Assembly (NCBI RefSeq): GCF_022788695.1
Contig: NZ_CP085154.1
Span: forward strand, 1,550,001-1,614,000
Length of the DNA stretch: 64,000 bases
Reading direction: 5' to 3'
Source: Pseudosulfitobacter sp. DSM 107133
Lineage (GTDB): Bacteria > Pseudomonadota > Alphaproteobacteria > Rhodobacterales > Rhodobacteraceae
Shown: piece by piece, positions 26,263 to 33,888 of the stretch
Position numbering within the stretch: the stretch's first letter is position 1
How the letters are laid out: each line of letters opens with the position of its first letter
Made by a program: the position numbers and the translations under genes
The notes under the pieces: model-generated
Databases searched by the model: none
What the model saw: only the letters and a program-made list of their open reading frames with translations
What the model was told of the DNA's origin: nothing

Positions 26263-26291
26263 TTGACTTTGCGCACGGTCTGATGTAGAAC
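26263..26291 (+). promoter_or_regulatory. Candidate sigma-70-type promoter upstream of the GTA cluster
   Basis: TTGACT (26263–26268), a 17-base spacer and TAGAAC (26286–26291). The −35 is close to consensus and the −10 is weak. A transcript from here would run straight into the hairpin at 26317–26352. Confidence 0.4.
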
Positions 26292-26316
26292 TTGTGACAT
26301 GCTGGAAGACATGGGC

Positions 26317-26352
26317 AAACGGCCCCGAGGGTGACCTCGGTGGCCGTTTTTT
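26317..26352 (+). terminator. Strong terminator between mltG and the GTA cluster
   Basis: AAACGGCC-CCGAGG pairs with CCTCGG-T-GGCCGTTT around GTGA, a 14-bp stem with one bulged T, running into TTTTTTCG. It ends 52 bases before the g1 start. It probably ends the fabF-mltG transcript, but could also act as an attenuator in a GTA leader or end a short RNA from the promoter at 26263. Confidence 0.85.
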
Positions 26353-26403
26353 CGTGTTTCTCTCGTGCGGGGGCACATACCCAAGAGAGGTGAATGACCA
26401 GTC

Positions 26404-26745
26404 ATGATCATCATTACCCCAAATGAGGACACCGGGCAGATCCAACAGGCATTGGACACGGTTTACCGTGAGCTTGGTGAACTTAGAGAGCAGCTCGCCG
26501 CTTTGAAGGAAGAGGCGCGGAACGGGGGGGATGCGGATGCAAAAGATGTTAAAGCGACGGTCGCTTCGCTGCGATCGTCGCTTGAGACCTGTATGAAACT
26601 GGAGACTCAAGTTGCAGAATGTCGACGTAAACAATCACACATCGCCCAAGGCGGTTATGCACTCGATCTTGACGCCGCACGGGCTGAGGTCGGGTGCCGA
26701 CTTGCTCGCTTGCGCAACTGTGCAAGAGCAGGCCAAGTTTCTTGA
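26404..26745 (+). CDS. g1: GTA small terminase-like protein (g1)
   Basis: 113 residues, mainly helical with heptad-like spacing in the first half (VYRELGELREQLAALKEEA; VASLRSSLETCMKLETQVAECR). RcGTA g1 occupies this position and has been identified as the small terminase subunit, lacking specific DNA recognition; assignment here rests on position and size. An in-frame stop at 26395 forces the start at 26404. The ribosome site AGAGAGGTG is 12–18 bases upstream, unusually far. Its 3' end overlaps g2 by 89 bases. Confidence 0.75.
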   Translation: MIIITPNEDTGQIQQALDTVYRELGELREQLAALKEEARNGGDADAKDVKATVASLRSSLETCMKLETQVAECRRKQSHIAQGGYALDLDAARAEVGCRLARLRNCARAGQVS

Positions 26746-28027
26746 CGACATTGGGGAGGGGGGGCTTTGTGCCCTCCCTTTTTTGTTCGAGTTCTGGGCG
26801 ATGCCGCATCAGTTGTCGCCAGAGGGGGACTGGCGGGCCTGGGTGATTTTGGGCGGGCGTGGTGCGGGCAAGACGCGCGCCGGGGCCGAATGGGTGCGCA
26901 GTAAAGTCGAGGGGGCGCGGCCTTTTGATCCCGGCGCGTGCACGCGCGTGGCCTTGGTGGGTGAGACGCAGGATCAGGTGCGCGAGGTGATGATCTTTGG
27001 CGACAGCGGGATCATGGCCTGTTCACCGCCCGACCGGCGGCCCAAGTGGGTTTCGACGCGCAAGCGGTTGGAATGGCCCAATGGCGCGGTGGCGACGGTG
27101 CATTCGGCGCATGACTACGAAGGGTTGCGCGGGCCACAGTTTGATGCGGCATGGGTCGATGAGCTGGCCAAGTGGAAAAAGTCGGAAGAGGCATGGGACC
27201 AGTTGCAGTTTGCGCTGCGGTTGGGGGATCAGCCGCAGGTTTGCGTGACGACGACGCCGCGCAATGTGGGGGTGCTGAAAGCTTTGCTGGCAGCGCCGTC
27301 GACGGTGACCAGCCATGCGCCGACGGAAGCGAACCGGGCCAATCTGGCGCAGAGCTTTCTGCAAGAGGTGCGGGCGCGGTACGCGGGGACGCGGCTGGGG
27401 CGGCAGGAGCTGGATGGTGTGCTGCTGGTGGATGCGGAGGGCGCGCTGTGGACCTCGGCGGGGCTGAGTGACGTGCGGGTGGCATCGGTGCCGGAACTGG
27501 ACCGCGTGGTGGTGGCGCTGGACCCGGCAACGACCAGTGGCAAGGGCGCGGACGAATGCGGGATCGTGGTGGTCGGCGCGCAGACGCAAGGGCCGCCCGA
27601 GACCTGGCGGGCCTATGTTCTGGCGGATCGGACAGTGACCGGGGCCAGCCCCGCGGAATGGGCGCGGGCGGCGATTGCGGCGCGCGATGAATTCAACGCC
27701 GACCGGCTGGTGGCCGAGGTGAACCAGGGCGGGCAGATGGTGGGCGAGGTGATCCGGCAGGTGGACCCGCTGGTGCCCTACAAGGCGGTACATGCCAGCC
27801 GGGGCAAGGTGGCCCGCGCCGAGCCGGTGGCGGCGCTGTATGAGCAGGGGCGGGTGCATCACGCGGGGCCGCTGGATGCGCTGGAGGACCAGATGGTGAA
27901 GATGACGGCGCGCGGGTTCGTGGGAACAGGATCGCCGGACCGTGTGGACGCGTTGGTGTGGGCGCTGCACGAGCTGATGATCGTGCCGGCTGCGAACTGG
28001 CGGCGACCCGGCGTACGGTCGCTTTGA
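26657..28027 (+). CDS. g2: GTA large terminase, packaging ATPase/nuclease (g2)
   Basis: 456 residues from ATG 26657. The N-terminal ATPase has Walker A GGRGAGKTRAG and a Walker B with catalytic acid in FDAAWVDELAKW. An adjacent coupling motif VTTTPR follows. The RNase H-like nuclease starts at VVALDPATTSGKGADECGIVVVG and includes VAEVNQGGQM and SPDRVDALVWALHELM. It packages random host DNA headfuls into particles. The start could instead be ATG 26801 (MPHQLSPEG), but the upstream residues resemble other GTA terminases and the frame is clean. Confidence 0.93.
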   Translation: MHSILTPHGLRSGADLLACATVQEQAKFLDDIGEGGLCALPFLFEFWAMPHQLSPEGDWRAWVILGGRGAGKTRAGAEWVRSKVEGARPFDPGACTRVALVGETQDQVREVMIFGDSGIMACSPPDRRPKWVSTRKRLEWPNGAVATVHSAHDYEGLRGPQFDAAWVDELAKWKKSEEAWDQLQFALRLGDQPQVCVTTTPRNVGVLKALLAAPSTVTSHAPTEANRANLAQSFLQEVRARYAGTRLGRQELDGVLLVDAEGALWTSAGLSDVRVASVPELDRVVVALDPATTSGKGADECGIVVVGAQTQGPPETWRAYVLADRTVTGASPAEWARAAIAARDEFNADRLVAEVNQGGQMVGEVIRQVDPLVPYKAVHASRGKVARAEPVAALYEQGRVHHAGPLDALEDQMVKMTARGFVGTGSPDRVDALVWALHELMIVPAANWRRPGVRSL

Positions 28028-28130
28028 TCGGTATTAACACTTTGTTGGCATAGTGCCCTCAACGCCGACATCACCCAGCACGGACGGGTGGTGACGGTTC
28101 CGATTTAGACATCAAGGCGCGGCTTGAATG

Positions 28131-28151
28131 GTCGGCGGTGATCCCGCCGAC
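28131..28151 (+). promoter_or_regulatory. Hairpin in the g2–g3 gap
   Basis: GTCGGCGG-TGATC-CCGCCGAC is a perfect 8-bp stem 65 bases before the portal gene start. It lies in the 188-base gap, the longest inside the GTA cluster. No T-tract follows. Confidence 0.5.
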
Positions 28152-28215
28152 GCAAGAGGGCTGCGGGGTGGTTGGCACCGGTTGCGTCAACCGAGGACAG
28201 GTGAGGAGCGAAGCG

Positions 28216-29400
28216 ATGGTCTTGGATTTCTTTCGACGCGGTGGCGGGCAGGATGCGCCGCAGCAAAAGGCCAGTGCGACAGGGCCTGTGGTGGCCTATC
28301 AGACCTCGGGGCGCGTGGCCTGGAGCCCGCGCGATACCGTGTCGCTGACGCGTACGGGTTTCAGCGGCAATCCGGTGGGCTTTCGCTGTGTGAAGCTGAT
28401 TGCCGAAGCGGCGGCGGCGCTGCCGCTGGTGGTGCAGGACGATGTGCAACGTTATGACGTGCATCCGCTGTTGCAGTTGATCACGCGGCCCAATGCGGCG
28501 CAGGGGCGGGCCGAGCTGTTGGAGGCGCTGTACGGGCAGTTGCTGTTGTCGGGCAACGGCTATGTCGAGGCGGTGTCGGATGGCAGCGGCGCGCCGCAGG
28601 AACTGCATGTGCTGCGCAGCGACCGCATGAGCGTGGTGCCGGGGGCGGATGGCTGGCCGGTGGCCTATGAATACGCGGTGGGCGGGCGCAAGCACCGGTT
28701 TGATGCCAGCGGTGTGCCTGCTTCGGTGTGCCATATCAAAAGCTTTCATCCGCAGGACGACCATTACGGGTTCAGCCCGATGCAGGCGGCGGCGATGGCG
28801 CTGGATGTGCACAACAGCGCCAGCCGGTGGTCCAAGGCGTTGCTGGACAATGCGGCGCGGCCCAGCGGGGCGATTGTCTATCGCGGGGCCGAGGGACAGG
28901 GCAGCCTGAGTTCGGATCAATACGACCGGCTGGTGAGCGAGATGGAGAGCCACCATCAGGGTGCGCGAAATGCGGGGCGGCCGATGCTGCTGGAAGGTGG
29001 GCTGGACTGGAAACCGATGGGGTTTTCACCCAGCGATATGGAATTCCAGAAGACCAAGGAGAGTGCGGCGCGCGAAATTGCGCTGGCCTTTGGGGTGCCG
29101 CCGATGCTGCTGGGGATTCAGGGGGATGCGACCTATGCCAACTATCAGGAGGCGAACCGCGCGTTCTTCCGCCTGACCGTGCTGCCGCTGGCGACGCGGG
29201 TGACGGCGGCGCTGGCTGAATGGCTGGGGCAGTTCAGCGGCGATGCGGTGGCGTTGAAGCCCGATCTGGATCAGGTGCCGGCACTGGCCGCAGAGCGCGA
29301 TGCGCAATGGGCGCGGGTCGCGGGGGCGGATTTTTTGAGCGATGCGGAAAAGCGCAGTCTGTTGGGCCTGCCTGCCGCGCAGGAGGGCGACGATGCCTGA
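28216..29400 (+). CDS. g3: GTA portal protein (g3)
   Basis: 394 residues, HK97-type portal. Characteristic segments: NPVGFRCVKLIAEAAAALPLVV, HPLLQLITRPNAAQGRAELLEALYGQLLLSGNGYVE, AMALDVHNSASRWSKALLDNAARPSGAIVY, and the C-terminal KESAAREIALAFGVPPMLLG. It forms the dodecameric ring through which DNA enters the head. ATG 28216 follows GAGGAGCGAAGCG. The C-terminal 8 bases overlap g3.5. Confidence 0.94.
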   Translation: MVLDFFRRGGGQDAPQQKASATGPVVAYQTSGRVAWSPRDTVSLTRTGFSGNPVGFRCVKLIAEAAAALPLVVQDDVQRYDVHPLLQLITRPNAAQGRAELLEALYGQLLLSGNGYVEAVSDGSGAPQELHVLRSDRMSVVPGADGWPVAYEYAVGGRKHRFDASGVPASVCHIKSFHPQDDHYGFSPMQAAAMALDVHNSASRWSKALLDNAARPSGAIVYRGAEGQGSLSSDQYDRLVSEMESHHQGARNAGRPMLLEGGLDWKPMGFSPSDMEFQKTKESAAREIALAFGVPPMLLGIQGDATYANYQEANRAFFRLTVLPLATRVTAALAEWLGQFSGDAVALKPDLDQVPALAAERDAQWARVAGADFLSDAEKRSLLGLPAAQEGDDA

Positions 29401-29617
29401 GGGGCCGTTGCTGGAGCGGTTCGAGTGTGCGCCGGGGCTGCGGTTGCAGGCGCATGAGCGGGTGACGCAGATTCACCTGGAGAATATCGCCCGCCGGCTG
29501 GACCGGCTGGACGAGACTATGGAGCGGCTGGAGCGACGGTTGTGGCTGACGGTGTATGGCGTGGTCGCGGTGATTTTGGCGCAGGCGCTGCAATCTTTTC
29601 TGGTGGCGACACCATGA
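29393..29617 (+). CDS. Small GTA membrane-type protein between portal and protease (g3.5)
   Basis: 74 residues. The first half is polar and ends in a short amphipathic helix with heptads (ENIARRLDRLDETMERLERRL). The second half is one hydrophobic segment (LTVYGVVAVILAQALQSFLVA). A similarly placed small ORF (g3.5) occurs in other GTA clusters. Its start overlaps the portal stop with AGGAGGG just upstream, and its stop overlaps an ATGA. Function unknown; the single TM and coiled-coil fit a membrane-anchored accessory or assembly factor. Confidence 0.75.
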   Translation: MPEGPLLERFECAPGLRLQAHERVTQIHLENIARRLDRLDETMERLERRLWLTVYGVVAVILAQALQSFLVATP

Positions 29618-29640
29618 GCGGACAAACAAAGGAGTGGGCC

Positions 29641-30204
29641 ATGAACGTGGACACTGGACTGGAGACGAAATTCGCCCGTTTCGGCGAAGGCTTGCAGGTG
29701 CAGGACGGGGCGGTGATCGAAGGTTATGCCAGCCTGTTCGGCGCCTGCGATCAGGGCGGCGACGTGGTGGCCAAAGGGGCCTATGCGGCCTCGCTCAAGG
29801 CGCTGGTGGCGTCGGGGCGCAAGGTCAAGATGCTGTGGCAGCATGATCCGTCCCAGCCGATCGGCGTGTGGGACGAGGTGCGCGAGGATGCCACGGGTCT
29901 GTGGGTCAAGGGGCGGCTGCTGGACAGCGTCGAGAAGGGCCGCGAGGCCGCGTCGCTGATCGCAGCGGGGGCCATTGACGGGCTGAGCATCGGCTATCGC
30001 ACGGTGCGGGCCGCGAAGAATGACAAGGGCCAGCGGCTCTTGACGGAACTGGAGCTTTGGGAGGTGTCGCTGGTGACATTCCCGATGCTGCCCAGTGCGC
30101 GTGTGGCAGGCAAAGCGGGCGACATGCTGCCTGACGAGGCTGCGGCACTGCGCGGAATGGCGGCGGCCTTTGAGGACGCGCGCACGAGGTTGATGCGCAC
30201 GTAA
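29641..30204 (+). CDS. g4: GTA HK97-type prohead protease (g4)
   Basis: 187 residues. EGYASLFGACDQGGDVVAKGAYAASLKAL is the family opening. The serine-protease core includes VKMLWQHDPSQPIGVWDEV (His) and IDGLSIGYRTV (Ser), then LTELELWEVSLVTFPMLPSARV. It cleaves the capsid N-terminus during head maturation. ATG 29641 has a perfect AAAGGAG 6 bases upstream; an ATGA overlap at 29614 (MSGQTKEW) is an alternative, translationally coupled start. Confidence 0.92.
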   Translation: MNVDTGLETKFARFGEGLQVQDGAVIEGYASLFGACDQGGDVVAKGAYAASLKALVASGRKVKMLWQHDPSQPIGVWDEVREDATGLWVKGRLLDSVEKGREAASLIAAGAIDGLSIGYRTVRAAKNDKGQRLLTELELWEVSLVTFPMLPSARVAGKAGDMLPDEAAALRGMAAAFEDARTRLMRT

Positions 30205-30240
30205 GTCGCGTCTGAACTGCAATCAATCAAGGACATGCGG

Positions 30241-31419
30241 ATGAGCAAGACCGAGATCAAGGCTCCGACCGGGGAAGATCTGTCTCCGGTTCAGGAAGTC
30301 ACCCAAGCCGTTAACGGCTTTGTCAGCGACTTCAAGGGCTTTCAGGCCGAAATTGAAACGAAACTTCAACAAACAGAAGAGCGACTGACCATGCTGGACC
30401 GGAAACAAATGACACCTGCGCGCACCCCTTTGGCGGGCGCTGTGGACACGGGCGCGCCCCATCAGAAGGCGTTCAACGCCTATCTGCGTTCGGGCGATGA
30501 CGATGGCCTGCGCGGGCTGGAGATGGAGGTGAAATCGCTGTCGACGGCGGTGAACAGTGACGGCGGTTACCTGGTGGACCCGCAGACGGCGGACACGGTG
30601 AAATCGGTGCTGAATGCCACTGCCTCTGTGCGCTCGATTGCGTCGGTTGTGAACGTCGAGGCGACCACGTTTGACGTGCTGGTGGACCATACGGATGTGG
30701 GGGCTGGCTGGGCCACGGAAACGGGTGCAGTGGCGGAAACCGATACGCCGCAGATCGACCGGATCACCATCCCGTTGCACGAGCTGTCGGCGCTGCCCAA
30801 GGCGTCGCAGCGGCTGCTGGATGACAGTGCCTTTGACATCGAAGGCTGGTTGGCCGGGCGCATTGCGGACAAGTTTTCGCGCGCCGAGGCGGCGGCTTTT
30901 GTCAACGGCGACGGGGTGGACAAGCCCAAGGGGTTCCTGGCGCATCCGACGGTTGCAAACGGCAGCTGGTCATGGGGCAATATCGGCTACACGGCGACGG
31001 GCATTGACGGAGACGTGGAGCCTGATGCAATCATCGACCTGGTCTATGCGCTGGGTGCGCAATACCGCGCCGGTGCGAGCTTTGTGATGAACTCCAAGAC
31101 CGTGGGCATCGTGCGCAAGCTCAAGGACAACGACGGGCGGTTCCATTGGTCTGACGGTCTGGGTGCAGGCCAGCCTGCGACGCTGCTGGGCTATCCGGTG
31201 CTGGTGGCCGAGGACATGCCCGATGCCGACAGCAACGGCTTTGCGATTGCCTTTGGCAACTTTACCGCGGGTTACACCATTGCCGAACGCCCCGACCTGC
31301 GCGTGCTGCGTGATCCGTTCAGCGCCAAGCCGCATGTGCTGTTCTACGCGACCAAGCGTGTGGGCGGCGATGTGAGTGATTTCGCGGCGATCAAGCTGTT
31401 GAAATTCGCCGTCTCTTAA
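30241..31419 (+). CDS. g5: GTA major capsid protein, HK97 fold (g5)
   Basis: 392 residues. The N-terminal part (residues 1–65) is helical and charged (GFVSDFKGFQAEIETKLQQTEERLTML), the delta domain removed by the protease. The mature shell domain follows: SDGGYLVDPQTADTVKSVLNATASVRSIASV, GWATETGAVAETDTPQIDRITIPLHELSALPKASQRLLDD and the C-terminal AGYTIAERPDLRVLRDPFSAKPHVLFYATKRVGGDV. Start 30241 is 7 bases after AAGGA; ATG 30235 is too close. Followed by a hairpin and a 164-base gap, as expected for the most abundant product. Confidence 0.95.
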   Translation: MSKTEIKAPTGEDLSPVQEVTQAVNGFVSDFKGFQAEIETKLQQTEERLTMLDRKQMTPARTPLAGAVDTGAPHQKAFNAYLRSGDDDGLRGLEMEVKSLSTAVNSDGGYLVDPQTADTVKSVLNATASVRSIASVVNVEATTFDVLVDHTDVGAGWATETGAVAETDTPQIDRITIPLHELSALPKASQRLLDDSAFDIEGWLAGRIADKFSRAEAAAFVNGDGVDKPKGFLAHPTVANGSWSWGNIGYTATGIDGDVEPDAIIDLVYALGAQYRAGASFVMNSKTVGIVRKLKDNDGRFHWSDGLGAGQPATLLGYPVLVAEDMPDADSNGFAIAFGNFTAGYTIAERPDLRVLRDPFSAKPHVLFYATKRVGGDVSDFAAIKLLKFAVS

Positions 31420-31436
31420 CCGGGAAGGTGGATGGC

Positions 31437-31460
31437 GCGGGGGGCTTTGGTTTCCCCGCG
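31437..31460 (+). promoter_or_regulatory. Hairpin after the capsid gene
   Basis: CGCGGGG (31437–31443) pairs with CCCCGCG (31454–31460), 18 bases after the g5 stop. It lacks a clean T-tract; a partial attenuator or mRNA-end stabiliser would favour capsid over the downstream tail genes. Confidence 0.5.
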
Positions 31461-31583
31461 TCTGCCGGGCGTGTGCCCTTTTGACAGGCCAGCGTTGTCT
31501 AGCTGCTCCCCTCCGTCTGAGCAACGCGGGCTGGCGTGCGTCCGGCTCTGATCTTTGAGGGGCCGGAATTTTGGAGATGTTCC

Positions 31584-32183
31584 ATGATGTTGATCGAAGA
31601 GACCACGGTGCCTGACGCGGGCCTGCCGGTGGACGAATTCAAGGCGCATTTGCGTCTGGGCACCGGATTTGGCGCGGGATCGCTGCAAGACGAGGTGTTG
31701 ATAAGCTTCTTGCGGGCGGCGATGGCGGCGGTTGAGGCGCGCACGGGTAAGATCCTGTTGCAGCGTGGTTTCAGCTGGTCGCTGACCCGCTGGCGTGACC
31801 CTGATGCGGCGGCGCTGCCGGTGGCGCCGGTGGTGGCGGTGAGCAGTGTCGAGATTGTCGACCGGTTGGGCGCGCGCAGTGCAGTGCCTGCAACGCAATA
31901 CTGGCTGGAGCAGGACGGGCAGCGCCCGCAGTTGCGCCCGGTGGGGGCGGTGCTGCCTGCCATCCCTGCGGCTGGATCTGTCGTGATCGGGTTTGATGCG
32001 GGATACAGCGCGACATGGGCCGAGGTGCCGTCGGATCTGCGTCAGGCGGTGTTGCTGCTGGCGGCGCATTACTACGAGTTCCGCAGTGAAACCACGCTGA
32101 GCGAGGGCTGCATGCCCTTTGGTGTCAGCAGCCTGATCGAGCGCTATCGCATGTTCCGCGTCTGGTCCGGGGGCGCGGCATGA
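31584..32183 (+). CDS. g6: GTA head–tail connector protein (g6)
   Basis: 199 residues. DEFKAHLRLGTGFGAGSLQDEVLISFLRAAMAAVEARTGKILLQRGFSWSLTRW matches the gp6-like adaptor family. It has a second half of strands (SVVIGFDAGYSATWAEVPSDLRQAVLLLAAHYYEFRSE) typical of the phage_connect/GTA g6 group. It forms the ring below the portal. TTGGAGATG lies upstream of ATG 31584. Overlaps g7 by ATGA. Confidence 0.85.
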   Translation: MMLIEETTVPDAGLPVDEFKAHLRLGTGFGAGSLQDEVLISFLRAAMAAVEARTGKILLQRGFSWSLTRWRDPDAAALPVAPVVAVSSVEIVDRLGARSAVPATQYWLEQDGQRPQLRPVGAVLPAIPAAGSVVIGFDAGYSATWAEVPSDLRQAVLLLAAHYYEFRSETTLSEGCMPFGVSSLIERYRMFRVWSGGAA

Positions 32184-32518
32184 AGCGGCCGCGTCTGAGC
32201 CATAGGCTGAGCCTGGAGGCCCCTGTGCGGGTGTCTGACGGGTCGGGGGGATATGCGCAAAGCTGGACCGTGCTGGGTGTTTTGTGGGCACAGGTATTGC
32301 CGCGCACGGGGCGCGAGGCGGCAGCGGGACCGGCGCCGGTGTCGAAGGTGGCATACCGGATCATCGTGCGTGGTGCGCCTGTCGGCCATCCTGAACGGCC
32401 CGCAGCCGAGCAACGGTTTCGGGATGGCGCGCGGGTGTTTCGCATCACGGCGGTGGCCGAACACGACCCCGAGGGCCGCTATCTGACCTGTTTCGCAGAT
32501 GAGGAGGTGGCGACATGA
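32180..32518 (+). CDS. g7: GTA head–tail adaptor / stopper protein (g7)
   Basis: 112 residues. Begins KRPRLSHRLSLEAPVRVSDGSGGYAQSWTVLGVLWAQV and continues with YRIIVRGAPVGHPERPAAEQRFRDGARVFRITAVAEHDPEGRYLTCFADEEV, the pattern of SPP1 gp16-type head closure proteins. It seals the packaged head and joins the tail. Coupled to both neighbours by ATGA overlaps. Confidence 0.87.
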   Translation: MKRPRLSHRLSLEAPVRVSDGSGGYAQSWTVLGVLWAQVLPRTGREAAAGPAPVSKVAYRIIVRGAPVGHPERPAAEQRFRDGARVFRITAVAEHDPEGRYLTCFADEEVAT

Positions 32519-32925
32519 GCTATGGCGTTTCCGCAGCGCTGCAAAGCGCGATTTACGGGGCTTTGAGCGGGGCCACGGCTGTGACCGATCTGGTGGGGTC
32601 GGACATATATGATGCGGTGCCAACCGGCACGGTTCCGTCGCTGTATGTCAGCATTGGCGCCGAAACCGCACAGGCAGCCAATGACAAGACCGGCGACGGC
32701 GCGGTCCATGACATCCGCATTGCGGTGGTCACGGACGTGCAGGGATTTGCCGCTGCCAAGGCTGTGGGCGTCGCCATCAGCGACACCCTGCACGACGCCG
32801 ATCTGACGCTGACGCGGGGACGGCTGATTTACCTGAATTTCGACCGCGCGGTGGCGGACCGCAGCGACGGCGGTGCCGGGCGCACCATTACGCTGCGGTT
32901 CAAGGCTCGTGTCGAGGATGATTAA
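32515..32925 (+). CDS. g8: GTA tail terminator protein, DUF3168 (g8)
   Basis: 136 residues. LQSAIYGALSGATAVTDLVGSDIYDAVPTGTVPSLYVSIGAE and the later DIRIAVVTDVQGFAAAKAVGVAISDTL / LTLTRGRLIYLNFDRAVAD are DUF3168 hallmarks. By family it caps the tail tube at the head end. Starts with an ATGA overlap on g7. Confidence 0.87.
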   Translation: MSYGVSAALQSAIYGALSGATAVTDLVGSDIYDAVPTGTVPSLYVSIGAETAQAANDKTGDGAVHDIRIAVVTDVQGFAAAKAVGVAISDTLHDADLTLTRGRLIYLNFDRAVADRSDGGAGRTITLRFKARVEDD

Positions 32926-32950
32926 CCCTTTGCCCTGATTGGAGAATTTC

Positions 32951-33364
32951 ATGGCTGCTCAGAACGGAAAAGACCTGTTGGTCAAAGTGGATATGACCTC
33001 GGACGGTCAGTTCGAGACGATTGCGGGTCTGCGGGCCACGCGTGTCAGTTTTAACGCCGAGACGGTGGATGTCACCAGTCTGGAAAGCCAGGGGGGCTGG
33101 CGTGAATTGCTGGCCGGGGCTGGCGTTCGGTCGTGCAGCATCAGCGGGTCGGGCGTGTTCAAGGACGAAGGCACAGACGAGCGTGCGCGCCAGTTGTTTT
33201 TTGACGGCGAGGTGCCGGATTTCCAGATTATCATTCCCGATTTCGGGGTGATCGAGGGGCCGTTTCAGGTCACCGCAATCGAATACGCAGGCAGCCACAA
33301 TGGCGAGGCGACCTATGAGATGTCGATGGCCTCGGCGGGTTTGCTGACCTTCGTGGCGTTGTGA
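32951..33364 (+). CDS. g9: GTA major tail tube protein (g9)
   Basis: 137 residues. AAQNGKDLLVKVDMTSDGQFETIAGLRATRVSFNAETVDVTSLESQGGWRELLAGAGVRSCSISGSGVFKD is the phage major tail protein (TP901-1/GTA) pattern. The strand-rich remainder ends in MSMASAGLLTFVAL. It forms the short tail tube. GGAG 6 bases upstream sets ATG 32951; 25 bases separate it from g8. Confidence 0.92.
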   Translation: MAAQNGKDLLVKVDMTSDGQFETIAGLRATRVSFNAETVDVTSLESQGGWRELLAGAGVRSCSISGSGVFKDEGTDERARQLFFDGEVPDFQIIIPDFGVIEGPFQVTAIEYAGSHNGEATYEMSMASAGLLTFVAL

Positions 33365-33370
33365 TCTGAG

Positions 33371-33688
33371 ATGGCCAATCCGTGGAGGGGAGACGTGGCG
33401 CTGACCATCAACGGTCAGCGGCATGTGATGCGCCTGACCCTGGGTGCGCTGGCGTCGCTTGAGGCGGCGCTGGAGGCCGGATCGCTGGTGGGGCTGGTTG
33501 AGCGGTTCGAAAGCGGTGCGTTCTCGACCCGTGATGTGCTGGTGCTGCTGGGCGCGGGGCTGGAAGGCGGTGGCTGTGATTTGTCGCCTGCGGCGTTGGC
33601 GCAGGCAGAGATTGACGGCGGGCCGATGGCCGCGGCGCGGGCCGCCGCCGAGTTGCTGGCGCGTGCCTTTGTGGTGCCAGAGGCATGA
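33371..33688 (+). CDS. g10: GTA tail assembly protein (g10)
   Basis: 105 residues. RGDVALTINGQRHVMRLTLGALASLEAALEAGSLVGLVERFESGAFSTRDVLVLLGAGLEGGG is the GTA gp10 / tail assembly chaperone-like family. It is followed by an Ala-rich helix (MAAARAAAELLARAF). By position after the tube protein and before the tape measure it corresponds to the chaperone pair in tailed phages. Overlaps the next small ORF by ATGA. Confidence 0.85.
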   Translation: MANPWRGDVALTINGQRHVMRLTLGALASLEAALEAGSLVGLVERFESGAFSTRDVLVLLGAGLEGGGCDLSPAALAQAEIDGGPMAAARAAAELLARAFVVPEA

Positions 33689-33888
33689 ATCAGGCGATGG
33701 ACTGGCAAGGCTTGATGCGGGCGGGAATGCACGGATTGGGGCTGGCCCCGGATGTGTTCTGGAGCCTGACCCCTGCCGAGTTGCGGATGATGCTGGGCGA
33801 TACGGGCGGTGGCGGGCCGCTGTTGAATGACGGGCTGGCGGCGTTGATGGCGGCCTATCCCGACCGAACCGACGAGGGAACGATATGA
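33685..33888 (+). CDS. GTA tail assembly chaperone-like protein (TAC_1)
   Basis: 67 residues. MDWQGLMRAGMHGLGLAPDVFWSLTPAELRMMLG matches the small phage tail assembly chaperone family found just upstream of tape-measure genes in GTAs. In long-tailed phages this position is filled by a chaperone made by frameshift; here the two parts (g10 and this ORF) are separate genes with start-stop overlaps on both sides. Confidence 0.85.
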   Translation: MNQAMDWQGLMRAGMHGLGLAPDVFWSLTPAELRMMLGDTGGGGPLLNDGLAALMAAYPDRTDEGTI

